From Sphingobium sp. AP49 (GTDB lineage Bacteria > Pseudomonadota > Alphaproteobacteria > Sphingomonadales > Sphingomonadaceae), in assembly GCF_000281715.2 (NCBI RefSeq), contig NZ_CP124576.1, positions 3,755,001 to 3,819,000 of the forward strand: a DNA stretch of 64,000 bases. The letters run 5' to 3'. Under the pieces are notes generated by a model. That model had not been told where the DNA came from. It ran no database searches and saw only the letters and a list, made by a program, of their open reading frames with translations. A program made the position numbers and the translations under genes. Below, one piece after another: positions 51,630 to 60,559 of this stretch (the first letter of the stretch is position 1; every line of letters begins with the position of its first letter).

Positions 51630-52295
51630 ATGCGTTTGTTGCTGGTGGAAGATGATGAGCGTCTGGCGCGGGGGATCATGGCCTCGCTCGAAGGTGCGGG
51701 CTTTGCCGTCGATATATTGACCAGCGGCGAGGATGCGCTGCGGCTGGCCGACCAGGAGCCCTATAGCGCGATCATCCTGGACCTGGGCCTTCCCGATCTC
51801 GATGGCCTGGAAGTGCTGAGCCGCCTGCGACTGCGCGGCGCCCGGACACCGATCATCATCTTGACCGCGCGCGACATGATGGACGACCGAATCAACGGGC
51901 TGGACCGTGGCGCGGACGATTATATGGCCAAGCCCTTCGACCCGCGCGAACTGGAATCACGGGTGCGCGCGCTGGTGCGGCGCAGCCAGGGCACGCTCGA
52001 TCCAGTGCTGCGCATCGGCACGCTCAGCTTCGATCGGTCCAGCCGCACCGTCTATCTGGACGGCAGCATGATCGACCTGCGCCGGCGCGAACTGGCGGTG
52101 CTGGAAACGCTGATGGGCCGGCCGGGCAAGGTAGTGGCCAAGGAAAGGCTGTCGGCCGAAGTGTTCAACTTCGACGATGCCGTCACGCCCAACGCGCTGG
52201 AGGTCTATGTCGGCCGCCTGCGCCGCAAGCTGCAGCCTTCAGGCCCGTCGATCCGCACGATCCGCGGCCTGGGCTACATGATCGAAGCGGCCTGA
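51630..52295 (+). CDS. OmpR-family response regulator (221 aa)
   Basis: The receiver has MRLLLVEDDERLARG, the phospho-acceptor Asp in IILDLGLPDLDGLEV and the switch lysine in DYMAKPFDPRE. The winged-helix DNA-binding domain ends LEVYVGRLRRKLQPSGPSIRTIRGLGYMIE. It closely resembles the regulator at 33729 (same FDRSSRT...DLRRRELAVLE layout). The ATG at 51630 has GGGAG 7 nt upstream. It lies 15 nt before its kinase gene. Probable targets are the divergent hydrolase and the downstream CapA and M28 genes. Confidence 0.92.
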   Translation: MRLLLVEDDERLARGIMASLEGAGFAVDILTSGEDALRLADQEPYSAIILDLGLPDLDGLEVLSRLRLRGARTPIIILTARDMMDDRINGLDRGADDYMAKPFDPRELESRVRALVRRSQGTLDPVLRIGTLSFDRSSRTVYLDGSMIDLRRRELAVLETLMGRPGKVVAKERLSAEVFNFDDAVTPNALEVYVGRLRRKLQPSGPSIRTIRGLGYMIEAA

Positions 52296-52310
52296 TCGAC
52301 AACCACGGAC

Positions 52311-53801
52311 ATGCGTAAATTGCCCCCTTCGCTGCGGCTGCGCCTGACCGGCGCGGTGATGATGCCGCTAGCCGCGCTGGTGCTGGTCTTTTCCATCATC
52401 ACCGCGCTGGTCAATCACAATACCGAGGCGGACACGGTCGATCGCGTGCTGGTGGGGTCGGTCCGCACCCTGAGTCTGGCCTATAACAGCCCGCCAGCGG
52501 ACCAGAAGCGGCTCGTGCCATTGGTCATCCACCTGTTGCAGCGACGCGCCCGGCCGGTGGTCCATTACAGCGTCTATCGCGGCACCACGCTGGTCGCCGG
52601 CGATCCCAGCCTGACGCCACCCGCCGACTATCGGGCGGCGTGGGATGGCGTGACCGATCGCCATTCGCCCGCCACCTTCAAGAACGCCTATCGCAAGACA
52701 CCACTGGTGCGCGGCTATCTCGATCCGGCGGACGCCCATTATGTGACGCAGGCCGCCTATCTGCGCAGCGGTACGCTGCACGGCAAGCCGGCCCGGATCG
52801 CGACCGAAATGCGGCGCGCCTATGGCGACGACAGGCTGATCGCGATCCAGATCGCGGACTATGTCGATGATCGATCCGCCTATGAACGGCTGTTCCTGCG
52901 CCAGGTGCTGTTGGTCAGCGTCGCGGTGCTGTTGGTTACGGGGCTGCTCTTCTGGTGGGCGATCCGCTGGGGGCTGCGGCCGCTGTCGGACCTCACCGGG
53001 CAGGTGCAGGCGGCCAGGCGGGAAGCGTCGCCGGCCTTCCGCATGGAAATGGCACAAGCCACGCCGGTCGAGATCAGACCCTTCGTCGCCGCCTTCAACG
53101 GGTTGATGACGCGATTGGAGCGCGCAACCAATTCGCTACGCCAGTTCACCTCCAACGCCTCGCACCAGATGCGCACGCCGCTGGCGGTCGCGCGCGTTCA
53201 TCTCGACGTGCTCGATCGCTATGGCGCGGCCTCGCCGCAGGGCAAGGCGGCGTTGCAGGATATTCCCCACGCCATCGACAGCCTCGAACAATTGCTGCGC
53301 CAGTTGATCGCGCTCGCCCGCAGCGAGGAGGATGGCGACATGCGCATGGTGCCGTTCGACCTGTCCGAAGTCGCCGCGGACGTGATCGCCGATCGCGCCG
53401 CCCAGGCGCCGGCCGATATCGAGATCGGCTATGACAAGGCGATGGTCGGTCCGGCCATCGCGGTCGGCCAGCCGGGGCTGGCGGCGGAACTGATCGGCAA
53501 TCTGCTCGACAACGCGATCCGCTATAACCGGCCGGGTGGCACAGTGACCGTCCATCTCTATCGCCGCGAGGGGCAGGCGATGGTCGATGTCGACGATGAT
53601 GGTCCGGGCATTCCCGAGGCGCAGCGCGAAAAGGTTTGGGATCGCTTCTATCGCCTGCCGGGCAACAGCGCGACGCCGGGCACCGGCCTTGGCCTGCCGA
53701 TCGCGCGTGCATTGGCGGACCGGATGGGCGCGCAGATCAGCCTGGCCGACGGACGGACCGGCCGGGGACTGTGCGTCACCATCGCGTTTCGCGCCGAATA
53801 G
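52311..53801 (+). CDS. Membrane sensor histidine kinase (496 aa)
   Basis: The first membrane helix (TGAVMMPLAALVLVFSIITALV, about 12-33) and the second (VLLVSVAVLLVTGLLFWWAI, about 198-218) enclose a periplasmic sensor of about 165 residues. HAMP, HisKA with the phospho-acceptor His in NASHQMRTPLAVAR, and HATPase with NLLDNAIRYNRPGG and GTGLGLPIARAL follow. It belongs to the same TctE-like group as the kinase at 32342. It is co-transcribed with the regulator at 51630. Confidence 0.9.
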   Translation: MRKLPPSLRLRLTGAVMMPLAALVLVFSIITALVNHNTEADTVDRVLVGSVRTLSLAYNSPPADQKRLVPLVIHLLQRRARPVVHYSVYRGTTLVAGDPSLTPPADYRAAWDGVTDRHSPATFKNAYRKTPLVRGYLDPADAHYVTQAAYLRSGTLHGKPARIATEMRRAYGDDRLIAIQIADYVDDRSAYERLFLRQVLLVSVAVLLVTGLLFWWAIRWGLRPLSDLTGQVQAARREASPAFRMEMAQATPVEIRPFVAAFNGLMTRLERATNSLRQFTSNASHQMRTPLAVARVHLDVLDRYGAASPQGKAALQDIPHAIDSLEQLLRQLIALARSEEDGDMRMVPFDLSEVAADVIADRAAQAPADIEIGYDKAMVGPAIAVGQPGLAAELIGNLLDNAIRYNRPGGTVTVHLYRREGQAMVDVDDDGPGIPEAQREKVWDRFYRLPGNSATPGTGLGLPIARALADRMGAQISLADGRTGRGLCVTIAFRAE

Positions 53802-53893
53802 GCCCACCGAACAGAAAAGCCTGTCCCGGCGACAGGTTCATGTCAGCCCCACCGGCTATCCCCGACACAAAGTTACAAAGGGGAAGTCCGTTG

Positions 53894-55315
53894 ATGCTGT
53901 CCAAGATCCTTCGCCGCCGCGCGGTCCGCAGCCTGTCGCTGGCCGGCGCCGCGCTGATGCTGACCGCGCCGATCGCGGCCCATGCCGAGGAAGAGGAAAG
54001 CGGCGGCCAGCTGTCGACCAGCACCGTGCCGACCAGCCCGATCGCCGGTGATTTCAGCTTTGCCGCCGTCGGCGACCTCATCTATCTGCGGCCGATGCTG
54101 GCGACGATCGAGCAGCAGTCGCCCGACATGCTGCGCATCCTGCGCGGCGCGGACGTGACCTTCGGCAATTTCGAGACGACCGCGCTCGACCTCAAGACCT
54201 TCAAGGGCTCGCCCCAGGCGGAGTCGGGCGGCACCTGGATGCTGGCCGACCCCGCCGTCCCGGCCGATGTGGCGAAGATGGGCATCGACATTGTCGGTCA
54301 TGCCAACAACCATGCCACCGACTGGGGCGTGGAAGGTCTGTATGACACGCTGGCGCTGCTGGACGGCGCCCATATCGTCCATGCCGGCACCGGCCGTTCG
54401 ATGACCGCGGCCCGCGCGCCGGCCTATTATGACGGGCCGCATGGCCGCGTCGGGCTGGTGTCAGCTACCACGAGCTTCACACCGATGTCGCCAGCCTCCG
54501 ATCCGCTGGGCCAGGTACCCGGCCGTGGCGGCGCCAATGCCATCCGCAGCATCGAGGTCGGCCTGGTCTCCGATGCCGATCTGGCGACGATCGCCCGGCT
54601 GGCGGGCACCAAGGCGGGGGCGCCGGTCAAGATGAAGGGGCGCGAATATCGGGCGACGACGACCCCGAGCGCACCGATGACGATCGAATATGATCTCAAT
54701 GCCAGGGATGTCGCCGCCAACATGCTGGCCGTGCGCCAGGCCAAGCAGAATGGCAATTTCGCTGTCTTCTCGCTGCATAATCACGAGCCCGGCAATGCCA
54801 GCCAGACGCCCGCCAATTTCGCCCAGGGCCTGGCCCATCAGGCGATCGATGCCGGCGCGGACGCCTATGTCGGCCATGGCCCGCACCAGTTGCGCGGGAT
54901 CGAGATCTACAAGGGCAAGCCGATCTTCTATTCGCTCGGCAACTTCGCGATGATGAACAACAGCCTGGATGACCTGCCGGCCGACATGTACGACCAGTTC
55001 GGCATCACGCCGGGCAGCGTGACCGCGCCCGAACTGCTGCAGGCGCGCGGCGCCAAGGAATTTGGCGATCCCAACCTCTATGAAACGGTGATCGCGGTCA
55101 GCCATTACAAGGATGGCCAGCTCAGCGAAATCCGCCTCTATCCCGTCGACCTGGGCGTCAACGCGACCGGTGCGGGCAAGGGTGTGCCGCACCTCGCCGA
55201 TGCCACCATCGGCGCGCATATTCTGGAACGGCTGCAGCGCCTGTCGCAACCTTTTGGAACGCATATCGACATCGCGCGCGGGATCGGCATTATCCGGCTC
55301 GCCGCCGGTCGCTGA
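53894..55315 (+). CDS. CapA-family metallophosphatase-fold protein, secreted (473 aa)
   Basis: The family of poly-gamma-glutamate capsule protein CapA/PgsA, with a calcineurin-like fold. A signal peptide (MLSKILRRRAVRSLSLAGAA...AAHA) is present. Metal-site blocks are FAAVGDLIYLRPML, VTFGNFETTALD, DIVGHANNHATDWG, FAVFSLHNHEPGN and YVGHGPHQLRGIEI. Single CapA-like proteins away from capBC are usually not capsule makers; some are hydrolases of gamma-glutamyl or phospho bonds. It follows a two-component system and precedes an M28 peptidase by 38 nt, so a role in peptide or poly-glutamate use is possible. The ATG at 53894 has GGGGAAG 8 nt upstream. Confidence 0.87.
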   Translation: MLSKILRRRAVRSLSLAGAALMLTAPIAAHAEEEESGGQLSTSTVPTSPIAGDFSFAAVGDLIYLRPMLATIEQQSPDMLRILRGADVTFGNFETTALDLKTFKGSPQAESGGTWMLADPAVPADVAKMGIDIVGHANNHATDWGVEGLYDTLALLDGAHIVHAGTGRSMTAARAPAYYDGPHGRVGLVSATTSFTPMSPASDPLGQVPGRGGANAIRSIEVGLVSDADLATIARLAGTKAGAPVKMKGREYRATTTPSAPMTIEYDLNARDVAANMLAVRQAKQNGNFAVFSLHNHEPGNASQTPANFAQGLAHQAIDAGADAYVGHGPHQLRGIEIYKGKPIFYSLGNFAMMNNSLDDLPADMYDQFGITPGSVTAPELLQARGAKEFGDPNLYETVIAVSHYKDGQLSEIRLYPVDLGVNATGAGKGVPHLADATIGAHILERLQRLSQPFGTHIDIARGIGIIRLAAGR

Positions 55316-55353
55316 TAGCCGCTGCATCGCCTAAAAGAATCAGGGAGTTACTC

Positions 55354-57030
55354 ATGACAATGTCGCCACTTTTCCGCCCTTCCCGTTCCGTCTGGCGAAT
55401 ATTGGCCTGCGCTGGCCTCCTGTCCTCCTCGGCGCTCGCGCTGGCCGCATCGACGGCCCCGCAGTTCGACGTCGCACGCATCAGCAACGACATCAAAATT
55501 CTGTCGAGCGACGAATTTGAAGGTCGCGGCCCGGCGACTCGCGCCGAAACCAAGACGATCGACTATATTGCCAAGCAGATGGCAGCGGCCGGCTTGAAGC
55601 CCGCCGGCAACAAGGGCACATGGTTCCAGGACGTGCCGCTGCGCATGTCGAACATCACCGGTACGCCGACCCTGTCGATGACCATCGGCGGCACCCCGCA
55701 GACGCTGACCCAGGCCAATGAGATTGCGGTACGCGCAGCCGAAACCGGTCAATCAGCCGTGAAGTTCGCCAACCTGCCGCTGGTCTTCGTTGGCTATGGC
55801 GTCAAGGCCCCCGAGCGCGGCTGGGACGATTTCAAGGGCGTCGACCTCAAGGGCAAGATCATGGTCGTGCTGGTCAACGACCCCGATTTCGAGGGCGGCG
55901 AAGGCGATTTCGGCGGCAAGCTGATGACCTATTATGGCCGCTGGACCTACAAATATGAGGAAGCCGCGCGCCAGGGCGCGGCCGGCGTGCTGGTCGTCCA
56001 CGAAAGCGAGCCAGCCTCCTATGGCTGGGCGACGGTCAAGAACAGCAACACCAACACCATGTTCGACATCGTCCGCGCCGATCCCAAGAGCGCCCACACC
56101 CAGATGGAAGGCTGGATCCAGAAGGATCTGGCCGCCAAGCTGCTGGCTGCATCGGGCGTCGATTTCGAGGCGGCCAAGGCGGCCGCGCGCAAGAAGGACT
56201 TCAAGCCCATTCCGCTCAAGGCGACGATGAGCGCCGATTATGCGGTGAAGTCGGAAATCATCACCTCGCACAATGTCGCGGGCATCCTGCCCGGGAGCAA
56301 ATATCCCGACGAGACCGTGATCTATTCCGCGCACTGGGACCATCTGGGCATCGGCGCGCCGGACGCGAAGGGCGACACCATCTATAATGGCGCGCGCGAC
56401 AATGCGTCGGGCACCGCCGCGCTGCTGGAACTGGCCCGCGCCTATGCCAAGGGGCCAAAACCCGAGCGCAGCGTCCTGTTCCTGGCGGTGACCGCCGAGG
56501 AAAAAGGCCTGCTGGGGTCGGAATATTATGCCGACAATCCGCTGCGTCCGCTGGCGACGACGGCCGGTGTCATCAACATGGATGGCCCCTTCGCCGCCGA
56601 AAAGACGGTCAATTTCTCCATCTCCGGCGCCGCGAAGCTCGACCTTCTGACGCTGTTGACGCAGGAAGGCGAGAAGCTCGGCCGCCACTATACGCCGGAT
56701 GCGCGACCGGAAGCAGGCAGCTTCTACCGTTCCGACCATTTCCCGATGGCCAAGCGCGGCGTGCCCGCCATTTCGTTCAATCCCGGCCGCGAACTGGTGA
56801 ATGGCGGCGCGGCGCGCGGCAAGGAACTGGGCGATATCTATACCCGCGATCGCTATCACCAGCCGGCCGACCAGTATGACGACAGCTGGAACACCAGCAG
56901 CTGGGAAGGCGACATGACCCTGCTCTACAATGTCGGCCGTCGCGTCGCCGACGGCCATGACTGGCCCAACTGGTCGAGCGACAGCGAATTCCGCGCGGCC
57001 CGCGACGCCAGCCAGGCGCAGCGCAAATAA
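55354..57030 (+). CDS. M28-family zinc aminopeptidase, secreted (558 aa)
   Basis: A signal peptide ends near residue 32 (SSALALAAS). A protease-associated (PA) insert spans about 130-260. The di-zinc site is visible in YSAHWDHLGIG (H and D ligands), NGARDNASGTAALLELA (bridging Asp), AVTAEEKGLLGSEYYA (catalytic Glu pair), VINMDG (Asp) and FYRSDHFPMAKRGVPAIS (His). It removes N-terminal residues from peptides in the periplasm. It ends 12 nt before a strong terminator and probably shares transcription with capA. Confidence 0.92.
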   Translation: MTMSPLFRPSRSVWRILACAGLLSSSALALAASTAPQFDVARISNDIKILSSDEFEGRGPATRAETKTIDYIAKQMAAAGLKPAGNKGTWFQDVPLRMSNITGTPTLSMTIGGTPQTLTQANEIAVRAAETGQSAVKFANLPLVFVGYGVKAPERGWDDFKGVDLKGKIMVVLVNDPDFEGGEGDFGGKLMTYYGRWTYKYEEAARQGAAGVLVVHESEPASYGWATVKNSNTNTMFDIVRADPKSAHTQMEGWIQKDLAAKLLAASGVDFEAAKAAARKKDFKPIPLKATMSADYAVKSEIITSHNVAGILPGSKYPDETVIYSAHWDHLGIGAPDAKGDTIYNGARDNASGTAALLELARAYAKGPKPERSVLFLAVTAEEKGLLGSEYYADNPLRPLATTAGVINMDGPFAAEKTVNFSISGAAKLDLLTLLTQEGEKLGRHYTPDARPEAGSFYRSDHFPMAKRGVPAISFNPGRELVNGGAARGKELGDIYTRDRYHQPADQYDDSWNTSSWEGDMTLLYNVGRRVADGHDWPNWSSDSEFRAARDASQAQRK

Positions 57031-57042
57031 GAGGTAAAGCGT

Positions 57043-57075
57043 GGCGGCCGGTCCCAACCGGCCGCCTTTTTTTTT
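57043..57075 (+). terminator. Strong intrinsic terminator after the M28 peptidase gene
   Basis: GGCGGCCGGT pairs perfectly with ACCGGCCGCC around a CCCA loop and is followed by nine T. It ends at the stop codon of the convergent Lrp gene. Confidence 0.92.
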
Positions 57076-57536
57076 CAGATCGGCAGTTCGTTGGTCGACT
57101 TGATTTCCGACAGGGCGACGGTCGAATTGATTTCCTGCACGCCTGGCAGCTTGCTCAGCCGCTCGAAGAAGAAGCGTTCATAGGCTTCGATATCCTTGGC
57201 CACGATACGCAGCATGAAATCCATCGTACCCATCAACACGAACGCCTCCAGCACTTCGGGGAAGTCGCCAATCGCAGCGCTGAATTCGTCCAGATTGGCG
57301 CGGCCATGGGCATTGAGCTTCACCTGGGCGAAGACCTGCGCATTGAGGCCGACCTTGCGCCGGTCGATAATCGCCACCCGCTTGCGGATCAGCCCTTCCT
57401 TTTCCAGCCGGTCGATGCGGCGCCAACAGGGCGACGGAGTCAACCCGACCTTGTCCGCGATCTCCGCCGTGGTCTGGCTGGCGTCGCGCTGCAATTCGCG
57501 GAGAATCTTCCGCTCGAAATGGTCGAGTTCGATCAT
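57075..57536 (-). CDS. Lrp/AsnC-family regulator (153 aa)
   Basis: The N-terminal HTH reads LDHFERKILRELQRDASQTTAEIADKVGLTPSPCWRRIDRLEKEG. The C-terminal RAM ligand domain holds VLEAFVLMGTMDFMLRIVAKD. Lrp proteins sense amino acids such as leucine. I chose the ATG at 57536 (MIELDHFERK) with AGGA 5 nt upstream; in-frame ATGs up to 57608 would add a non-family tail. It is divergent from leucine dehydrogenase (57661) across 124 nt and is the likely leucine-responsive switch for that operon. Confidence 0.92.
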   Translation of the reverse strand: MIELDHFERKILRELQRDASQTTAEIADKVGLTPSPCWRRIDRLEKEGLIRKRVAIIDRRKVGLNAQVFAQVKLNAHGRANLDEFSAAIGDFPEVLEAFVLMGTMDFMLRIVAKDIEAYERFFFERLSKLPGVQEINSTVALSEIKSTNELPI

Positions 57537-57660
57537 ATTTTCCTGAATATCGGAAATTACGGGATAATTCATCCCCATATTGGCGATATCAGGCATCAAA
57601 TCAGGCAAGATTCTTCTCTCGCGACGGGTGATAAGGCGGCATCATCCCGAGGAGAAGTTT

Positions 57661-58713
57661 ATGGTGTCCCGCCCTGCCCGCCTGAACCCGCCGATGCAGT
57701 CGGTGCGGCTGCTTGATCCTGCCAGCGGGCTGGACGGCGTGATTGCCATCCACAGCACTGCGATCGGGCCGGGCGCCGGCGGCTGCCGCTTCTGGCATTA
57801 TGCCGATATCGGCGCGGCGCTGGACGATGCCTGCCGCCTGGCCGAGGGCATGAGCTACAAGAATGCCATGGCCGGCCTGCCCTTCGGCGGCGCCAAGGCG
57901 GTGCTGCGCCGACCCGAAGGCGATTTCGACCGGGTCGCGCTGTTCCAGGCGTTCGGCCGCGCGGTCGAGGAACTGGGCGGCACCTATGTCACGGCCGAGG
58001 ATGTCGGCACCAGCGTCGCCGACATGCAGGCGGTGGCCAGCCAGACCCGTCATGTCGCGGGCCTGGATGTCGCCGAGGGTGCTGCCGGTGGCGATCCGTC
58101 GCCCTGGACCGCGCTGGGCGTGTTCGAGGCGATGCAGGCGGCGGCCCGCCAGTCGCTGGGCGCCGAACTGTCCGACCTGACGGTCGCGGTGCAGGGCACC
58201 GGCAATGTCGGCGCGGCGCTGTGCCGTCGCCTGGCCGATGCCGGCGCCCGACTGGTGATCGCCGACATCGATCCGCGCCGCCGCAACACGCTGGCCGCCG
58301 TGCTGAACGCGAATGTGGTGGACGTGGCCGACATCGCCGCGGTGAAGGCCGACATCTTTGCCCCTTGCGCCCTGGGTGGCGCGCTCGATCCGCAGAGCGT
58401 GGCGGCGATGCAGGCCCGCCTGGTCTGCGGCGCGGCCAACAACCAGTTGGCGACGCCCGATGTGGCGGAGTTGCTGCGGTCGCGCGGCATCGTCTATGTG
58501 CCCGACTATGTCGCCAATGCCGGCGGCATCGTCAGCGTGTCGGCCGAATATCTGGGCGAGGACCGCGCCAGCGTTGCGGCGCGGGTCGACCAGATCGGCG
58601 GCCGGGTGGTCCAGATCCTGGAACAGGCCCGACGGGAAGATCGCTCGCCGGCGCTGGTAGCCGACGAAATGGCCGAACATATCATTGCCGAGGCAGAGCG
58701 GCGCGCTGCATGA
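57661..58713 (+). CDS. Leucine dehydrogenase / Glu-Leu-Phe-Val dehydrogenase family (350 aa)
   Basis: Oxidative deamination of branched-chain amino acids to 2-oxo acids with NAD+. The catalytic lysines are K67 (GMSYKNAMAGL) and K79 (PFGGAKAVLR). The Rossmann block AVQGTGNVGAALCRRLADAGARLVIADID lies at about 175-205, and the metal-free active-site stretch VCGAANNQLATPDVAE follows. Length fits the octameric Leu/Phe dehydrogenase group. GAGGAGAAG lies 4 nt before the ATG at 57661. It is divergent from an Lrp gene and coupled by ATGA to the next small gene. Confidence 0.92.
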   Translation: MVSRPARLNPPMQSVRLLDPASGLDGVIAIHSTAIGPGAGGCRFWHYADIGAALDDACRLAEGMSYKNAMAGLPFGGAKAVLRRPEGDFDRVALFQAFGRAVEELGGTYVTAEDVGTSVADMQAVASQTRHVAGLDVAEGAAGGDPSPWTALGVFEAMQAAARQSLGAELSDLTVAVQGTGNVGAALCRRLADAGARLVIADIDPRRRNTLAAVLNANVVDVADIAAVKADIFAPCALGGALDPQSVAAMQARLVCGAANNQLATPDVAELLRSRGIVYVPDYVANAGGIVSVSAEYLGEDRASVAARVDQIGGRVVQILEQARREDRSPALVADEMAEHIIAEAERRAA

Positions 58714-58970
58714 CCTGGCACTTTTCCATCGATGCGTTGGCAGAGCCCCAGGCTCTGCCCCGCATCTTGGGACAGTTCGCCCAGCGCAGTCTGGTACCCA
58801 CCGCGCTGCACCTCGCCACCGAGGCGGACGTGATGCGCATTGCGCTTTCGGTCGATGGCCTGGATGCGCGGCAGGCAATGGCAATCGCCGCCAAGCTGCA
58901 GGAAGCGATCCTCGTTCTCGCCGCCACAGCGCGGCTTGCCCAGGCAGCGACATCACCCGTGGCAGCATGA
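58710..58970 (+). CDS. Small ACT-like domain protein coupled to leucine dehydrogenase (86 aa)
   Basis: The layout resembles the ACT domain of IlvM, the small subunit of acetolactate synthase: a strand (WHFSIDAL), a helix (LPRILGQFAQRSLVP), strands (ALHLATEADVMRIALSVDG) and a second helix (ARQAMAIAAKLQEAILVLAA). ACT domains bind amino acids and regulate enzymes. It starts inside the dehydrogenase stop (ATGA, 58710-58713), so it is co-translated with it and could be an allosteric partner sensing branched-chain amino acids. The catalytic acetolactate synthase gene is not nearby. The domain call is by pattern, not alignment. Confidence 0.6.
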   Translation: MTWHFSIDALAEPQALPRILGQFAQRSLVPTALHLATEADVMRIALSVDGLDARQAMAIAAKLQEAILVLAATARLAQAATSPVAA

Positions 58971-59040
58971 TGACCGGCGCCTTTCCAAGAATCGTATATT
59001 TTATTTGACCAGGCAATTCCGTCTCCGCACAAAGGGGCGG

Positions 59041-60555
59041 ATGGATGATATTGCCGCCAGCCCGCCGATCGCGCCCCATGCCGGCCCAGCCACGTTTCTG
59101 GGTCATCCCCATGGCCTGTTCGTGCTCTTCTTCGCCGAATTGTGGGAACGTTTTTCCTTCTACGGCATGCGGGCGCTCCTGATCTTCTATCTCACCAAAC
59201 AGTTCCTCTTCTCCGACACGCGCGCGTCCATGCTCTATGGCGCCTATATCGCATTGGTGTTCGTCAGCCCCCTGGTCGGCGGTTATCTCGCCGACCGTTA
59301 TCTGGGGGCACGCAAGGCGGTATTGTTCGGCGGGATCGTGATCGCCTGCGGTCATATCCTACTGGGGCTGGATGCCTTGGCCGGCGATCGTGCTGCCGCG
59401 ACCTGGATATTCCTCGCCGGCATGGCGGTGATCGTCGTCGGCACCGGCTTCCTGAAGGCCAATGTCTCGGTGTTGGTGGGACAGCTCTATCCGCGCGACG
59501 ACATCCGGCGCGATCCTGCCTATACCATCTTCTACATGGGCATTAACCTGGGCGGCGCGCTCGGCCCACTGGTCTGCGGGCTGCTGGGCGAAAGGATCGG
59601 CTGGTCCTGGGGCTTTGGCGCGGCGGCGCTGGGCATGATCCTGGGCGTCATCGTCTTCGTGGCCGGCAAACCGCTGCTGCAGGGACAGGGCGAGGCGCCC
59701 GATCCCGCCTGGCTCGCCAGTCCCCTTGTCGGCATCCGCCGCGAATATTGGCTCTATGCCAGCGCCCTGCCTTTCACCGCCGCGATGCTGGCCCTGCTCG
59801 CCAGCCCCGCGACGGTCGGCTATCTGCTGAGCGCCAGCGGCCTTGCCATGGGTGTGGGCCTGATCGCCTATGCCTGCCTGAAACTCGATCCTGCGGCGCG
59901 CGGACGATTGCTGGTGGCGCTCTTCCTGCTGGTGGTGCAACCCGTCTTCTGGGGTCTGTTCGAACAGACAGGCTCCTCGCTCAACCTGTTCATCGATCGG
60001 CATGTCGACCGCACCCTGTTCGGCATCACCGTGCCGGCCTCGCTGTTCCAGGCGGTCGGCCCCTTCTCCATCTTCCTGCTCGCGCCCGTCTTCGCCTGGC
60101 TATGGCTGAAGCTCGGCCGGCGCGGGCTGGAACCATCCGCCCCCGCCAAGTTCGGCCTCGCGATCATCCAGGTAGGGGCCGGCTTCCTGCTGCTGGTCGG
60201 CGCGGGCATGTTGCTGCCGGGCGCGCAGATGCCGATGCTCTTCATCCTGCTGCTCTACCTGCTCCACACCATGGGCGAATTGTGCCTGTCGCCGGTCGGG
60301 CTGGCAGCGATGTCGCGCCTGTCGCCGCCCCATATGCTGGGGCTGATGATGGGCACCTGGTTCCTGGCGACGGCGGGCGGCAATTTCATGTCGGGCGTGA
60401 TCGCCGCCGCCATCGGCGCATCGGCCGGCGCGGACCAGGCGAGCACCGTGCTCGCCGCCTATGGCCGGATCGGCGGCCTTGCCATGCTGATCGGCCTTGC
60501 CGTCCTGGCACTTTCTCCATGGATCGGCCGCCTCATGAAACAAGGCGGCCGATAA
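59041..60555 (+). CDS. POT/PTR-family proton-coupled oligopeptide transporter (504 aa)
   Basis: An inner-membrane di-/tripeptide:H+ symporter of the MFS. The signature FFAELWERFSFYGMRALLIFYL holds the ExxER proton-coupling motif in helix 1, and FYMGINLGGALGPLVCGLLGE is the PTR2 motif in helix 5. VFWGLFEQTGSSLNLF and GELCLSPVGLAAMSRLSP are typical of helices 7 and 10. AAGGGG lies a few bases before the ATG at 59041. It lies 70 nt after the ACT-like gene on the same strand; uptake of peptides fits the deamination function upstream. Confidence 0.94.
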   Translation: MDDIAASPPIAPHAGPATFLGHPHGLFVLFFAELWERFSFYGMRALLIFYLTKQFLFSDTRASMLYGAYIALVFVSPLVGGYLADRYLGARKAVLFGGIVIACGHILLGLDALAGDRAAATWIFLAGMAVIVVGTGFLKANVSVLVGQLYPRDDIRRDPAYTIFYMGINLGGALGPLVCGLLGERIGWSWGFGAAALGMILGVIVFVAGKPLLQGQGEAPDPAWLASPLVGIRREYWLYASALPFTAAMLALLASPATVGYLLSASGLAMGVGLIAYACLKLDPAARGRLLVALFLLVVQPVFWGLFEQTGSSLNLFIDRHVDRTLFGITVPASLFQAVGPFSIFLLAPVFAWLWLKLGRRGLEPSAPAKFGLAIIQVGAGFLLLVGAGMLLPGAQMPMLFILLLYLLHTMGELCLSPVGLAAMSRLSPPHMLGLMMGTWFLATAGGNFMSGVIAAAIGASAGADQASTVLAAYGRIGGLAMLIGLAVLALSPWIGRLMKQGGR

Positions 60556-60559
60556 AAGG

